Shown here: positions 8,500 through 18,769 of the stretch, in pieces | Numbering within the stretch: position 1 is the stretch's first letter | Layout: each line of letters starts with the position of its first letter | DNA from: Chara braunii | Lineage: Eukaryota; Streptophyta; Charophyceae; Charales; Characeae | Direction: 5' to 3' | DNA length: 32,563 bases | NCBI GenBank assembly: GCA_003427395.1 | Contig: BFEA01000585.1 | Span: 214,517 to 247,079 of the forward strand | Program-made: the position numbers and the translations under genes | Notes under the pieces: model-generated | Database searches by the model: none | Seen by the model: the letters and a program-made list of their open reading frames with translations, nothing else | What the model was told of the DNA's origin: nothing

Positions 8500-9360
8500 A
8501 ATCTATTTGAAGAGCCAACAGGGGTTGTCGAGAGGGAGGTTGTCCACACGATAGAGATTATCCCAGGGTCTAGCATCCCGAAGGGTAGGATCTATCGGAT
8601 GTCTCCAGGCGAGCTTGATGAGCTTCACCGACAACTCAAGGAACTCGTAGAGAAGGGTTGGATCCAACCGAGTGTCTCCCCTTACGGATCACCAGTTTTA
8701 TTTGTGCTAAAGAAGGGGGTACGCTGAGGATGTGCATTGATTATAGGGGCCTCAATGCCATCACTATCAAGAATCGAGAGCCCCTACCGCGCATCGACGA
8801 TTTGCTAGGTAGAGTGCAAAGGTGCTGGTACTTCAGTAAGATAGATCTGAAGTTCAGGTACCATCAGATTGCAATACGGCCCGAGGATTAGCACAAAAAC
8901 GCTTCTCAGACCAGGTATGGTCTGTACGAGTTTGTGGTGATGCCTTCGGCCTTTGCAATGCTCCTGGCACCTTTCAGCACGCTATGAATCGGATATTTCA
9001 TGACTACTTGGATAAGTTTGTCATTGTGTACCTCGATGACATACTTATTCTTAGTAGGACTGTCGAGGAGCATGTTGCGCACTTAGACAAAGTCCTCAGT
9101 CTCCTCCGGCAGCACAAGTTGAAGATTAACAGTGAGAAGTGCGAGTTTGGCTGCACCCGTGTCTTGTACTTGGGCCATGAGATTTTCACGGAGGGTTTGA
9201 AGCCCGATGACGCGAAGGTGGCCAGCATTCGTGACTGGCCGTGTCCTCAGTCTATGACTGGGATAAGGTCTTTCTTAGGGATGATCGACTACTACCGTAA
9301 GTTCGTTAAGAACTATAGCATAGTGGTCGCTCCTTTGACTGACCTGACCCGCCTTGACAC
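8500..9360 (+). pseudogene. pol: Reverse transcriptase of element 1, broken
   Basis: RT copies the element RNA into DNA. Seen in order: the fingers start (HTIEIIPGS, 8551 on), the KGWIQPS block, LRMCIDYRGLN (about 8724), the PLPRIDDLL and FSKIDLKFRYHQI blocks, RYGLYEFVVMP, then the catalytic Tyr-Leu-Asp-Asp at 9029-9040 and the LGH and RSFLGM thumb blocks. The frame changes near 8715 and again near 8945, and a TAG at 8889-8891 interrupts the region after RPED. The catalytic aspartates are intact. Confidence 0.9.
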
Positions 9361-9835
9361 CCCATGGGAGTGGACAGACAGGTGCGAGGCTGCTTTCAAA
9401 CACCTGAAGCATGCGTTGACGCATCATGAGGTCTTGAAACTTCCTGATCCTGACAAGCCGTTTATAGTTACCACGGATGCAAGCCAATATGGCATAGGCG
9501 CCGTGCTCTCGCAGCAGGAGGGGCCAAAGTTGAGGCTAGTGGAGTACATGTCCAAAAAGATGCCTTCTCAAAAGTTGGCTTAGTCCACCTATGAAAAGGA
9601 GTTGTACGCGATTTATAAAGCGCTAACCCATTGGAGACACTTATCTCCTTGGAAGGTTCTTCATCGTCAGGACTGATCATCAGACCTTGAAGTGGATGAG
9701 AACTCAGCCTGTGCTTTCTGATGCACTGAATCGCTGGATCGAAGTCATTGAGCAGTATGACTTCGAGCCCCAGTACCTAAAAGGTGAGTACAACAAAGTT
9801 GCTGACGCTCTGTCGCGTAGGCCAGACTTCTCCGG
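9361..9835 (+). pseudogene. pol: RNase H of element 1, broken
   Basis: RNase H removes template RNA during reverse transcription. The segment shows the TTDASQYGIGAVLSQ block with its catalytic Asp, the YEKELYAI block with its Glu, the RTDHQTLKW block with its Asp, and the ADALSRRP end. A TAG at 9581-9583 and a frameshift near 9655 lie between the second and third blocks. Confidence 0.9.
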
Positions 9836-11022
9836 TGCGCTGATCACTGATTTTGGGCTTGCGGACGATGTCACTCGCTCTTTGGTGGAAGCCTATCGCG
9901 AGGACCAGTTCATGTCTGAGATCATACGTAGACTCGAGGCGAAGGACAAGGTGACTTCTACCGAGTTTGAGTTGGTCAACGGCTTGCTGTTCCTTGAGAA
10001 GGCCGGGAATAAGCGTTTGTGTGTTCCTAATAGAGAGTCTTTCCGTAGTTTATTTTTAGGTGAGAGTCACGACGCCATGGGACATTTTGGTTTCAAAAGG
10101 ACTGCAGCCAATCTGTTGCAGCAGTTCTGGTGGCCCACGATGATGAGAGATGCCAAACTGTATGTCGAGACTTGTCAAGTTTGTCAACTTGACAAGCCCC
10201 GGACACAGGCTCCTCTTGGGCTGCTCAAGCCCCTTCCCATTCCGGAAAGGCCTGGTGAAAGCCTGTCCATGGATTTCATGGATACGCTAGTCACCGGCAA
10301 GAGTGGCATGAGGTAGATCTACGTCATCGTGGATAGATTTAGTAGGTATGCTAGGTTAGTGGCCATGCCGGAAACAGCAAAGACCGAGTACGTTATCAAG
10401 CTATTTAAGGAAAACTGGGTCAGAGACTTTGGCCTGCCGAAGTCTATAATCAGCGTCAGGGATGTCTGATTCACCAGTGAACTGTGGAAGGCCGCAGCTG
10501 CTGAACAAGGAACGCAGCTGCATATGACATCTGGAAACCATCCGAAGGCAAATGGACAGGCAGAGCAGATGAACCGCGCTGTTCAACACTTGCTAAGGCA
10601 CTACATTAAGCCTGATCAAGTGGATTGGGATGAGAAGCTTGCTCTCATCGCCAGCTTGTACAACAACGCATTTCATAGTGCCACCGGAGTGAGTCCTAAC
10701 AGCCTACTACTAACGTTCAAACCCAGACTCCCCCTTGATTTTCTGCTACCTGAGAACCAGCCTACTGCTGCTCCAGGCACTTTGGAATTCGCCTATAGAT
10801 ATGAGAGTCATATGCAGCAGACAGTAGAACACATGCACAAAGCACAGGCGGCGATGATTGAATCCGAGAACAAACACCGCCGCCCATCTATGTTTCATGT
10901 AGGGGACAGGGTCTGGGTCAAGGCTTCTGAACTGGGACAGGAGCACGGGATTTCCCGTAAGCTCATGCCACAGTACTTTGGGCCATGGGAGGTTTTGGAT
11001 GTAGTTGGGGATGAACCATTGG
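9836..11022 (+). pseudogene. pol: Integrase of element 1, broken and missing one catalytic Asp
   Basis: Integrase inserts the DNA copy. A zinc-binding HHCC module is seen at about 10065-10190 (HDAMGHFG then CQVCQ). In the DDE core the first Asp is at 10272-10274 (SMDF block) and the Glu at 10563-10565 (GQAEQMNR block), but the second catalytic Asp is replaced by Val at 10455-10457. TAG at 10314-10316 and TGA at 10467-10469 break the core. A GPY/F-type module (LMPQYFGPWEVL) follows near 10960. A frameshift near 11022 leads into the chromodomain frame. The Asp loss means the protein would fail even if the stops were read through. Confidence 0.9.
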
Positions 11023-11383
11023 ACCATCCTATGTCATTCGGATCCCTGGACACCTTTGCACTTACCCTGTTTTCCACGCCTCCAAGCTTGCACCATTCAA
11101 GGAAACTGACCAGTTCCCTTCGCGACGCTCAATGCTGCCCCCAACCATGGATGGAGAGGTCGACATTGATGAAATCGTGGATCACAGAGAGACGCCAGTT
11201 CCAAGAACGACCGGCAGGGGACGTCCTCCGAAACCGAACCTGCAGTATCGCGTTCGGTTCAGGCATCACACTGATCCTAAGGAGGATAGATGGTTTGCAC
11301 GAGAGGAATTGATGCAGACCGCTCCACAGGTTGTCGCTCACTACGAGAAGTTACTGCAGAAAGGAAAGCGCCAGATTGAATAA
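11023..11383 (+). pseudogene. pol: Integrase C-terminus with chromodomain, element 1
   Basis: In a new frame the sequence resumes the integrase tail (a YPVFHASKLAPF block) and then shows a chromodomain-like module at about 11156-11360: EIVDHRE, LQYRVRFRHH, a DRWFAREEL block and a VVAHYEKLL helix. Chromodomains in this class guide integration toward modified chromatin. The reading frame ends at the stop before 11384. Confidence 0.8.
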
Positions 11384-12652
11384 ACTTCTCAGAGGACTAG
11401 CTAAGTGCAATGACTTGCTGTTTTTGGTCGTCTGTAGCCTCTCTCTGTCGAGGCTGTACCATAGGTAGGGTAGATTCGTAATTTTGTTTTGCTGAGGGAT
11501 AACCGAGAGACCTACCTGTAGGGGAAATTCGTGAGGGACAGATCTGCAAATTGGGGAAAATATAGGCCCAGCACTAACTGAATTTCCTACTGCTACCCTA
11601 ACTGCGAATAGCAGGCCCGGGCTACCCCTAGAATAGACAGGCCCTAAAGGCCTATACTGTTAGACGGTCCTATAGCCTATAGCCGGGTAAGGTAGAGGCT
11701 GAAACTGAATTGGTACCGGTCAGTCAGTCAGTCCGGTCTAGGTCGAGTCTAGGCTAGCTTAGTCTGTAGATAGGATGGGCACATCGGTTTAGGGCTTTTG
11801 GTAGTCGGTACTGAGTACATCGCTGCTGCGCTACGCGTGAACCGGAAGTGGTGACGGCTCAGCGTGGAAGGAGACAAGCATAGCCAGACCTTCGGAGCGC
11901 CGGCCATAGCTGGGACCTGCTCTGTACTCTGCCAGCACGTAGGGGCTGTCAGAGGTCTGGGTTATCGAGGTCTGCTGGAGGTGAGGGAAGTTGGTGCCCT
12001 GCTGGACCCTCCTCCGGACTGGGGTTCCAGGGTTGTAGCGCTGCAGCCATAGCTGCAGCTTCTTCCTCAGAGGTCATCTCGTCAGGATTTGGTGGCACTG
12101 CCGCAGACTTCCATCCAGGAAGTCTTCCAACACTTCGTCATCATCAGATACTGTGGCGCTGGTCTTCTTCTTCATCCTCTGAGTGGCGCTTGGCCTCAGA
12201 CCTGTTTCAGGGTGGCGCTTCCCTTTGGAGGCTGTATCTGGGTGGCGCTTGATGTTTCAGGGGCTCAGGGGTGTCACAAGTGATTGCTCAGAGTTGGGGA
12301 GTGAAGCGCTGCTCATTTCTGAGCAGCGCACTGTAAGTCTGAAGTTATTCTGACAATTTGAGACTCAGTGTAATACTGGGTGTGGACTATTATCGTTTCA
12401 TTGTTTCCTGGATGTGATCTACTCGGCTTTTCTTTATGACTGGTTGTGAGGATTGAGTGGAGTGAATTGCACTTTCAGTGTACCCTGTCATATCGCATGG
12501 TCAAGTTTTCCGCTGTGTTTATCTCTCCCTGTGCGGTGTGATACTCCTATCCTCTCCCCTTCCTTCTGTGTATGTATGGGCATACCTGGAAATCTATGTG
12601 TGCGACTGTTGATCTCAGACAACAAACAACCAGAACCATAACAGAAGTATGT
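11384..12652 (+). other. Non-coding 3' region of element 1 with periodic motif and hairpin
   Basis: About 1.27 kb with no gene. GTGGCGCT recurs at 12153, 12183, 12212 and 12242, a 29-30 bp period. GCGCTGCTCA (12306-12315) and TGAGCAGCGC (12320-12329) form a perfect 10-bp stem with loop TTTC. GGCC/CTATAGG words crowd 11560-11700. Confidence 0.7.
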
Positions 12653-12661
12653 AGGAGGGAA
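12653..12661 (+). promoter_or_regulatory. Polypurine tract of element 1
   Basis: AGGAGGGAA directly abuts the TG start of the 3' LTR. It is the expected primer for plus-strand DNA synthesis. Confidence 0.75.
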
Positions 12662-13584
12662 TGCGAGGCACATGACCTCGATAAGCCCTACTGGGCCCCT
12701 ATTTGCAACAGGTCGGCCGCCCTAAGTGAAGGTAGGCTCGACAGACGACAAGAGGCCTATTTTGGACTACTTCGCAACTGGTGGAAAATTCAGGCAGTTG
12801 CGCAGTGCCAGTTTGGTTGAAGGCGGCCAGGCCCTGGCCTCCTTTATCAAATGTATCTAAGTCAGGCCCTGGGCGAGATACGGAACATGGACCGAACACA
12901 GGCCCCAGACACAGGCAACTACCACAGGCCCAGGGCCTGATTCGTTTGGTCTGGGGCTCAGCCTCCCTGGGCCTACCGGAAGCTTCTGGGCAGGGGCCCA
13001 GCGCAGCCAGGCTGCACGCAAGCAGGCTGGCCACTTCCATTTAGGAAAGGGCCAGCCCATGCATGAGGCATTCGGGCACTGGCTGCATGCTGAGCAAGCG
13101 CTGCTGCGCTAACGCTGGCCAGGCTCACACACTCACGGGCGAGCTGGAAGGAGCAGGCAGCCATAGCGGAGCTGCGCTGCTGTATGCTGGATGGGGCACA
13201 TGTTGGTCCTTGGGTGCATGTGGCATCTGTGAGTTGGGGAACGAGGTTGTGAGTGATACGAGAGACATACCTGGTGGTTGAAGCGTACGGCATTGTTCGA
13301 GATCTGCTCGTACTTTGGAGAGCTGTTGACGTCATCAGCGGCATCGTAGAGTAGGCTAGATAGGATCTGCCATCTGTAGTCTGGGCGCCGAGTGCCAGAT
13401 AGGATATCAACATTGGTTCTTCGTTGATGATGATGAGACTATTCCAGCATTGAGCTTTTGGTGTGCTCTTATTTGGTGAAACTCGTGATGGAATTCTGCT
13501 ATTGGTTCCAGGTCACAACTATCTGGTCTCATGTGTATGATGCTGTTTGATTTCTGAATTTCGCTATTGCTCATCTTCCTTGCA
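12662..13584 (+). repeat. 3' LTR of element 1
   Basis: It starts TGCGAGGC and ends CTTGCA and aligns over its length with 3507-4436. The second base pair of the start differs (TGCG versus TGTG). It carries the same TGACGTCA at 13327-13334. ACAG of the target duplication follows. Confidence 0.9.
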
Positions 13585-13588
13585 ACAG

Positions 13589-13878
13589 AAAAAAAAAAGG
13601 GAAAATTCAAAATTCTGAACTTTCGTTAATTTTTTTCTTTTCCCTCATTACTACCTAGGTGTCAGTCTGGACTTCTCTGCCGACTGACACCACAGGATAG
13701 ACACTGCTTACATTTTCAATTTTTTTTAGTTTTGCAATTTTTGGGGGGATTTTTTTTCTTTCTTTAGGTTAATGTCTTACCTGCACGAGGAAGGACTATT
13801 GCAACGGGTGCATAATTTGACTGCTTGTCTCTTTCCCGCCCTTCCGACCTCGTCATCTTGTTCTCAACGGCTGGGTAA
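13589..13878. other. A/T-rich target DNA right of element 1, one hairpin
   Basis: No gene. Runs of A and T dominate. GGTGTCAGTC (13658-13667) and GACTGACACC (13682-13691) form a perfect 10-bp stem with a 14-base loop. The 5' LTR of element 2 would be expected here or to the left but is not recognisable. Confidence 0.6.
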
Positions 13879-14025
13879 GTGCCACATCAGTAAGCGTGCC
13901 ACATCAGCAGAGTGCCACCTTAGCAGAGTGTCATGTCAGCAGAGTGCCACATCAGCAAGAGTGCCACATCAGCAAGAGTGCCACATCAGTAGAGTGCCAC
14001 GTCAGCAGAGTGCCATGTCAGCACC
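13879..14025. repeat. Nine-unit 16/17-bp tandem array of an ACGT-core motif
   Basis: Units start at 13879, 13896, 13912, 13928, 13944, 13961, 13978, 13994 and 14010, with consensus GTGCCACRTCAGCAGA. The core varies as CACGTC, CACATC and CATGTC, each one CpG transition from CACGTC; one unit is CACCTT. The other strand reads TGACGTGGC in the intact form, a plant bZIP site. It lies just upstream of the gag remnant of element 2. Confidence 0.9.
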
Positions 14026-14169
14026 GAGACTGAAGCCAGGCTATGCTCTGCCACAGCGCTCGGATCGCTGCACGGTAGGAATCTGCATCATCTACACCTG
14101 CCGCTGCGGTATGTCAGCAATGCCATCAGACTTCTGATAGGGGCCAGCAGCCAGCACCAGCACCAGCAG

Positions 14170-15740
14170 GCATGGCTGCAGCAGCAGTGAGCCCACCTCG
14201 GAGCGCAGCAGCTCAAGGTGCACCCAGTCAGACCCGGTCTGCAAGGGCAGGGGCTCAACGAGACTGTCGAAGCCTTCCAACTTCGGGTGGCCAATTACTT
14301 GGCCTTCATCAACGACGAAAACAATCGTCGACGAAGCCAAAGCCAATCGCATCCGTGCAGCGGAACAGCGACGACAGCAGGCCGAGGCCGCAACAGCAAT
14401 CAACCAACTCTTGTTGACTGCCTGCTCGACACTGCAACAGCGAGAGACGGAGTATGCCGCAACACTCAGGAAATGGCACTTTACACTGACGGAGAGCAAC
14501 AGCAGTGAGCCGACAAGACCAACGAGAAGATCTTCAAGGTGATCGCGCAGCTCGTCACCACCTGCAATTGGCAGCAGCAGAGCTGCAGCGCTTGACGCGG
14601 GTGATTGCCAACGAAAGGGACCAGCAAGATGTTACCAACCGCAGCCTTCATGCATACCTCGAGGAGTTGGAGAGCAGGGATGCCGTCACACCAGGCAGCG
14701 GCCCTAGTATCAGCCAGCCGTCGGCACGACAGCTGGAGCAGCGGATTGACCATGTGGTCGCCACCATCGACGACCTTGGCACGTTTGCAGGACCAGCAAC
14801 GATCAGCCAACAGCTCACAGTGCTGAAAGCCGAAGTCCGTACGCTGCAGCAGCAACCCGCGTCCGTTCAAGATGCCAACATTTCGCATCGAGAAATTCGA
14901 CGACTACCAGAAAACCGATCCGTTGGTTTGGTGGCAAGGATTCACCAAGGAGTTGGGACTCCACGAAGTCCCTGAGCGCCTCAAGATTGCGGCACTCTAC
15001 CTCAACTCCACCGGTGCTTGCCAAATTTGGCTCAACCACTTCACGACGCATGAAGCTCTCAACGTACAAGACCTGCACACCAAGCTTACGTGGGACATGG
15101 TTGCTGCCAAATGAAGAAGCGGTTCATGGTCGACAATGTCGAGGTCCGCGCTGTGAACCAGATCTTCCGCATGTTCCAAGGGACACAACCTTCGCGAGAA
15201 TGGTTGACCGAATGCAAAAGATTATCGTCAATCCCAGCTTGAACATGCTGTTCAAGCATGTGAAGCGCGAATTCTTTCTCCGCTCGGTTGACTCGTTGAG
15301 CTCGGCCCTTGGGGATGAGGACCAATATGCGAACTTTGACTCAAAAGTCGACCGCTCTTGATCCATCATCCAAACCAATCAGTGCGCCGCTAACGAAAGA
15401 CAAGGGCAGCCGAACTTTGTGGAGAAAGGCAAATGACAACAGACGCAGCCCGTGGCAGCAGTCCAATCACATGGGCGAAATGAAGACCTGGCATCGATTT
15501 CAGCGTCAAGTGAAGGAGACCAAGTCAATGCCCTTCCGCCACGATGCACCAACTCGAGAAAGAAAAAGGCAAAATCAGTGTCGACATCGGAAGCCGGACA
15601 ACCGAACCAGCCTTGGACCATGTTCAAACTCACGGAGGAGCAATTTTTGGTGCAATCAAGCACTAAGCACACCCCCACAAAGGCAAGGAGGATGTTCGGC
15701 CCAAGCCAAGATCCGGAAACTGAGCGCCGCGGGAAGTGAG
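14170..15740 (+). pseudogene. gag: gag of element 2, several frameshifts
   Basis: Coding-like segments alternate between all three frames. An N-terminal piece (FQLRVANYLAFIND, 14271 on) continues in another frame as an Ala/Gln/Arg-rich helix (about 14330-14510). A coiled-coil segment follows at about 14600-14870 (QLEQRIDHVVATIDDL block), then the capsid start at 14872 (FRIEKFDDYQKTDPL block, DLHTKLTW near 15072), then capsid pieces to about 15350 (REFFLRS, ALGDEDQY). TGA at 15112 and further stops and shifts break it. A basic Lys/Arg tract lies near 15560. No CCHC zinc knuckle was found, so the nucleocapsid is absent or was lost. The style recalls Gag proteins of charophyte elements, from memory only. 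Confidence 0.8.
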
Positions 15741-16028
15741 GCGACTCCACTTCCCGTTCCGCCGGACACGGTTGCCTTGCTAGTAACTTCCTACACGTCC
15801 GGGGAGCATGCGGATGTCGCAAGTCCTCGCTATGACTTTGAGGACTACGCTGTCCAGCTGGTCCCTCCATTGGACCTACCCCTCCACGTGCAAGACTTGT
15901 GCGCATGTGCGGTTTCATCACCGCATGCAAGTGATCTGACTTCTTCGCCGTCATTACTATCTTCCAGGGATTCGTCGGTTTGGTCGAGACTTGAGGACTT
16001 GGACCCATTGACTATGGAAGACTTCTAA
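15700..16028 (+). pseudogene. gag-pol spacer remnant of element 2
   Basis: An open stretch rich in Pro, Ser and Asp (blocks FEDYAVQLVPPLDLP and LDPLTMEDF) ends at the stop at 16026-16028. It has no protease triad. It probably belongs to the region between Gag and protease and is directly followed by RT palm sequence, so the protease and RT N-terminus have been lost. Confidence 0.6.
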
Positions 16029-16031
16029 TGG

Positions 16032-16900
16032 TTGCCTCTTCCCGCCACTTTCCAAGCGGCAATGACAATGGAGTTTCGAGGCATGTTGGACCGACTCGTC
16101 CTCATCTACCTCAACGACATCTTGGTTTATGGTCGGACCTTCGACAAGCATCTTAAGCACCTATGCGACGTTTTGGAGAGACTACGTACGACCAAGTACA
16201 AGGCCAATCGAGCCAAGTGCAAGTTCGCACAACAAGAGCTCGCGTACTTGGGCCACTTTGTGACGATGCAAGGCATTTGTCTGCTTGTGGACAAAATTCA
16301 GGCCATCCAAGATTGGTCGGAACCCATCAACACCACAGAGGTTCGTATCTTCATGGCATTGGTTGGGTACTACCAACACTTCATCGAGGGATATGCACGG
16401 ATCGCCGCACCTTTGTCACGACTTCAGTCCCCGAAGGTGCCCTTCCATTTCACCGACGAAGTACGGAGTGCGTTCCACAAGCTTAAGACGACGATGCTCA
16501 TGGCTCCCGTTTTGACCATCTACTACCCCACCTTGCCTACGAGACTGAGTGCGGACGCTTCCGACTACGACGTTGGTGTAGTCTTGGAGCAGCATGACGA
16601 CGTAGACTGGCATCCAGTTGAGTACTTCAGCCAAAAGGTGCCCCCAACAACTCGCTTGATGATGCGAGGAAGAATGAGTTGCTCGCTTTCGTCATGGTAC
16701 TCAAACTCAGCCACACTTCCTCCTCAGGCGTCGTAGGTTCACATGGGTGACCGACAATAACCCATTGACCTACTACAAGATGCAAGACACGGTGAGTAGC
16801 ATGATCGGGAGATGGATGTACTTCATCGACCAGTTCGACTTCACGCCGAAGCACATCTCAGGACTCTCCAATTCAGCGTCGGATAATCAGTCACCACGGG
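16032..16900 (+). pseudogene. pol: RT C-terminal half and RNase H of element 2, truncated and mutated
   Basis: The open frame starts in the middle of the RT palm (PATFQAAMT block). The catalytic tetrad reads Tyr-Leu-Asn-Asp at 16107-16118 where Tyr-X-Asp-Asp is expected, so the first aspartate is lost. Connection blocks (YLGHFV, VGYYQHFI, AAPLSRLQSPK) and the RNase H SADASDYDVG block follow. Frameshifts near 16660 and 16710 lead to the VTDNNPLTYY block. The usual ADALSRR end is degraded. Protease and RT fingers are absent. Confidence 0.9.
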
Positions 16901-16949
16901 TCGATCTTTGCGCATTGACTCACCACCCCCTCGATTTCGACAAGAACCT

Positions 16950-18130
16950 ACATCAACATTTTGTACGAGCGTACAAGTTTGATCATCACTACGCCACACT
17001 CTACGAGCAGCTTTCTTCGGATCAACAGCCGGCTAACCACTACCGCATCATCGACGGTCACTTGCTTCTCCATTCACGAGGCAAGGACTTGCTATGCGGT
17101 GAGCACAATGACTCACGGCCCACCGAACACTTCGGAGTTAATCGTACAGTCACTCGACTGCGTCAACGATTCCTTTGGTTCAACATCATCACCGACGTCA
17201 TGCGGTACTGCAAGTCTTGTGAGGTTTGTCGTTGAAACATGCCCCATAACCGCAACCCCTACGACGAGTTGCGAGCATTGCCAGTCCCCCGGGAACCCGG
17301 AATGTCCATTGCCATGGACGTCACAGGCCCCTTCCCTCGTGATCGCCTCGGCCATGAGGGCATCCTTACGGTTGTTGACCGACTATGTACTCGCGGTTTC
17401 TTCCTTGCAAGTACCATGCGAGGGCTCCCAAGCTCGTGAGACTCTTGCACACCAGTTGGATTTGCGGCCACGACGTTCCGGAAGACATCGTTAGTGACCG
17501 TGACACTCGATTCATGCCGGTTTTTTTTACCTCTCTCATGAAGGAATCCGGCACCGAGATGAAACCAAGTTCAGCTCGGCACCCACAAACGGACGGGCAA
17601 ACGGAGTGGGCACATTAAACCGTTGAAATGATGCTTTGTACGCTCATCCGCCTGGACCAGAAAGATTGGGTTGACCGCCTCCCCGACATCGAATTCGGCT
17701 ACAACACTTCGTTGCATTCGGCGATTGGCGTGACTCCAATCAAGTTGCACCATGGTGGACGAAAATGGTGTATCTTCGCCGATCTTCTATTCCCTCGGGC
17801 AGCCGACATTGACGCCCCTTGCTCTCCCGCCTTTGTTCGGAAGTACTGGGACTTGCTGGCCAAAGCCCGTGCAAACATGCAAAAGGCTCAAGTCCGCATG
17901 CTGCAGCAAGCTAATCGGCGTTGTGTGCCATGTCCTATCCGCTCAGGCGACCTTATATGGGTTTCCTCTGAGGAGTTCACACTCGAACAGGATGTCTCGC
18001 GCAAACTCCTACCCAAGTGGTTTGGACCATGGACCGTCAAACCACCCATGGGTGGCGAGCCCGATGGCCCATCGTTCGTGATCGACATCCCGCTGCATCT
18101 ACTGGTCCACCCAGTCTTCCACGTCTCTAA
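16950..18130 (+). pseudogene. pol: Integrase of element 2, broken but with catalytic triad
   Basis: The HHCC zinc module is seen as TEHFG and CKSCEVC (about 17125-17235). Catalytic residues are present: Asp at 17317-17319 (AMDVTG block), Asp at 17496-17498 (VSDRDTRF block) and Glu at 17604-17606 (DGQTE block). Breaks are TGA 17236-17238, a frameshift near 17390, and TAA 17616-17618. A GPY/F-type segment (LLPKWFGPW) and a HPVFHVSNL block end the domain. Confidence 0.9.
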
Positions 18131-18400
18131 TCTGGCACCAGCCATGAGCGACGACTTCGCGGGCCGGTGATCGCAAGACCCTCCTTCCGTGGATGGTCAC
18201 CAGGAGATCGTTTGGGTCATCACACATCGCAAGTACGACAATAAACCAATGCAGTACAAGGTTAGCTTCAAGCAATGCGGCCACGACGACATACGATTGA
18301 TTTCACGAGCAGACTTGCAAGCACCCGCAACACTTATCTACGCCAACTACGGGAAACATCAACTAGCGAAGGAGGCTTTGCAACCTGCCCGTCCCACCCA
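18131..18400 (+). pseudogene. pol: Chromodomain at the integrase C-terminus, element 2
   Basis: After a TGA at 18168-18170 the same frame shows a chromodomain-like module: VWVITHRK, a QYKVSFKQCG block, a DIRLISRADL block and a LIYANYGK helix (about 18207-18360). The position after integrase is that of chromovirus targeting domains. The frame then runs over the polypurine tract into the LTR. Confidence 0.75.
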
Positions 18401-18457
18401 GATTTGGTCTCTCCCTCCGATAGACAGCTTCGCCCTCGCCGGTAGGCTCGGTCTTTC

Positions 18458-18470
18458 AAGGAGGAGGGGG
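18458..18470 (+). promoter_or_regulatory. Polypurine tract of element 2
   Basis: AAGGAGGAGGGGG directly precedes the TG of the 3' LTR. Confidence 0.9.
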
Positions 18471-18640
18471 TGTGGCATTCCACAGGTCCCAAATGGGCCC
18501 CATCGGGCCTGCCAGTTGGGTTAGGGGTTTAGCAGGGTTAGTAGGGTCCATTAAGGACCAGTACCGTTTCAGTCCAGGGTCTGAGTTAGGACCTACGCTG
18601 TTAGGTCCGTTTTAGGACCATACCAGGACTGACCAGGATT

Positions 18641-18725
18641 CATTTTCGTTTTGGCGCCAATATCCTAGTTTAGGCACCAGTCTCCTATTGGGACCCAGTT
18701 TTGTTTCATTTTCGTTTCGGCGCCA
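18641..18725 (+). repeat. Two 19-bp U3 direct repeats with E2F-like site
   Basis: CATTTTCGTTTTGGCGCCA at 18641-18659 and CATTTTCGTTTCGGCGCCA at 18707-18725, 66 bp apart. The first contains TTTGGCGC, which fits the E2F consensus TTTSSCGC; the second does not fit exactly. They lie 45-130 bp upstream of the TATA box, where enhancers are common. Confidence 0.6.
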
Positions 18726-18769
18726 GTGCATTATCCCAGTTAGAGGCTGGACTTCGGACAGACCAGCAC

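Larger units (their letters stand above)
3503..13588 (+). mobile_element. Element 1: full-length, inactivated Ty3/Gypsy chromodomain retrotransposon with target duplication
   Basis: Two LTRs (3507-4436 and 12662-13584) enclose, in order, an initiator-Met primer site, leader, gag, protease, RT, RNase H, integrase, chromodomain, a 1.3-kb non-coding tail and a short polypurine tract. The domain order RT-RNase H-integrase and the C-terminal chromodomain place it among Ty3/Gypsy chromoviruses. ACAG flanks both outer ends (3503-3506 and 13585-13588); shared bases allow CAACAG as the longest reading. Every reading frame carries stops or frameshifts, so it cannot move by itself. Total length between LTR ends is 10,078 bp. 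Confidence 0.9.

Noticed and set aside
14088-14499. Cys-rich minus-strand frames opposite the gag of element 2
   Set aside because: They are shadows of the plus-strand gag remnants, which have recognisable blocks.
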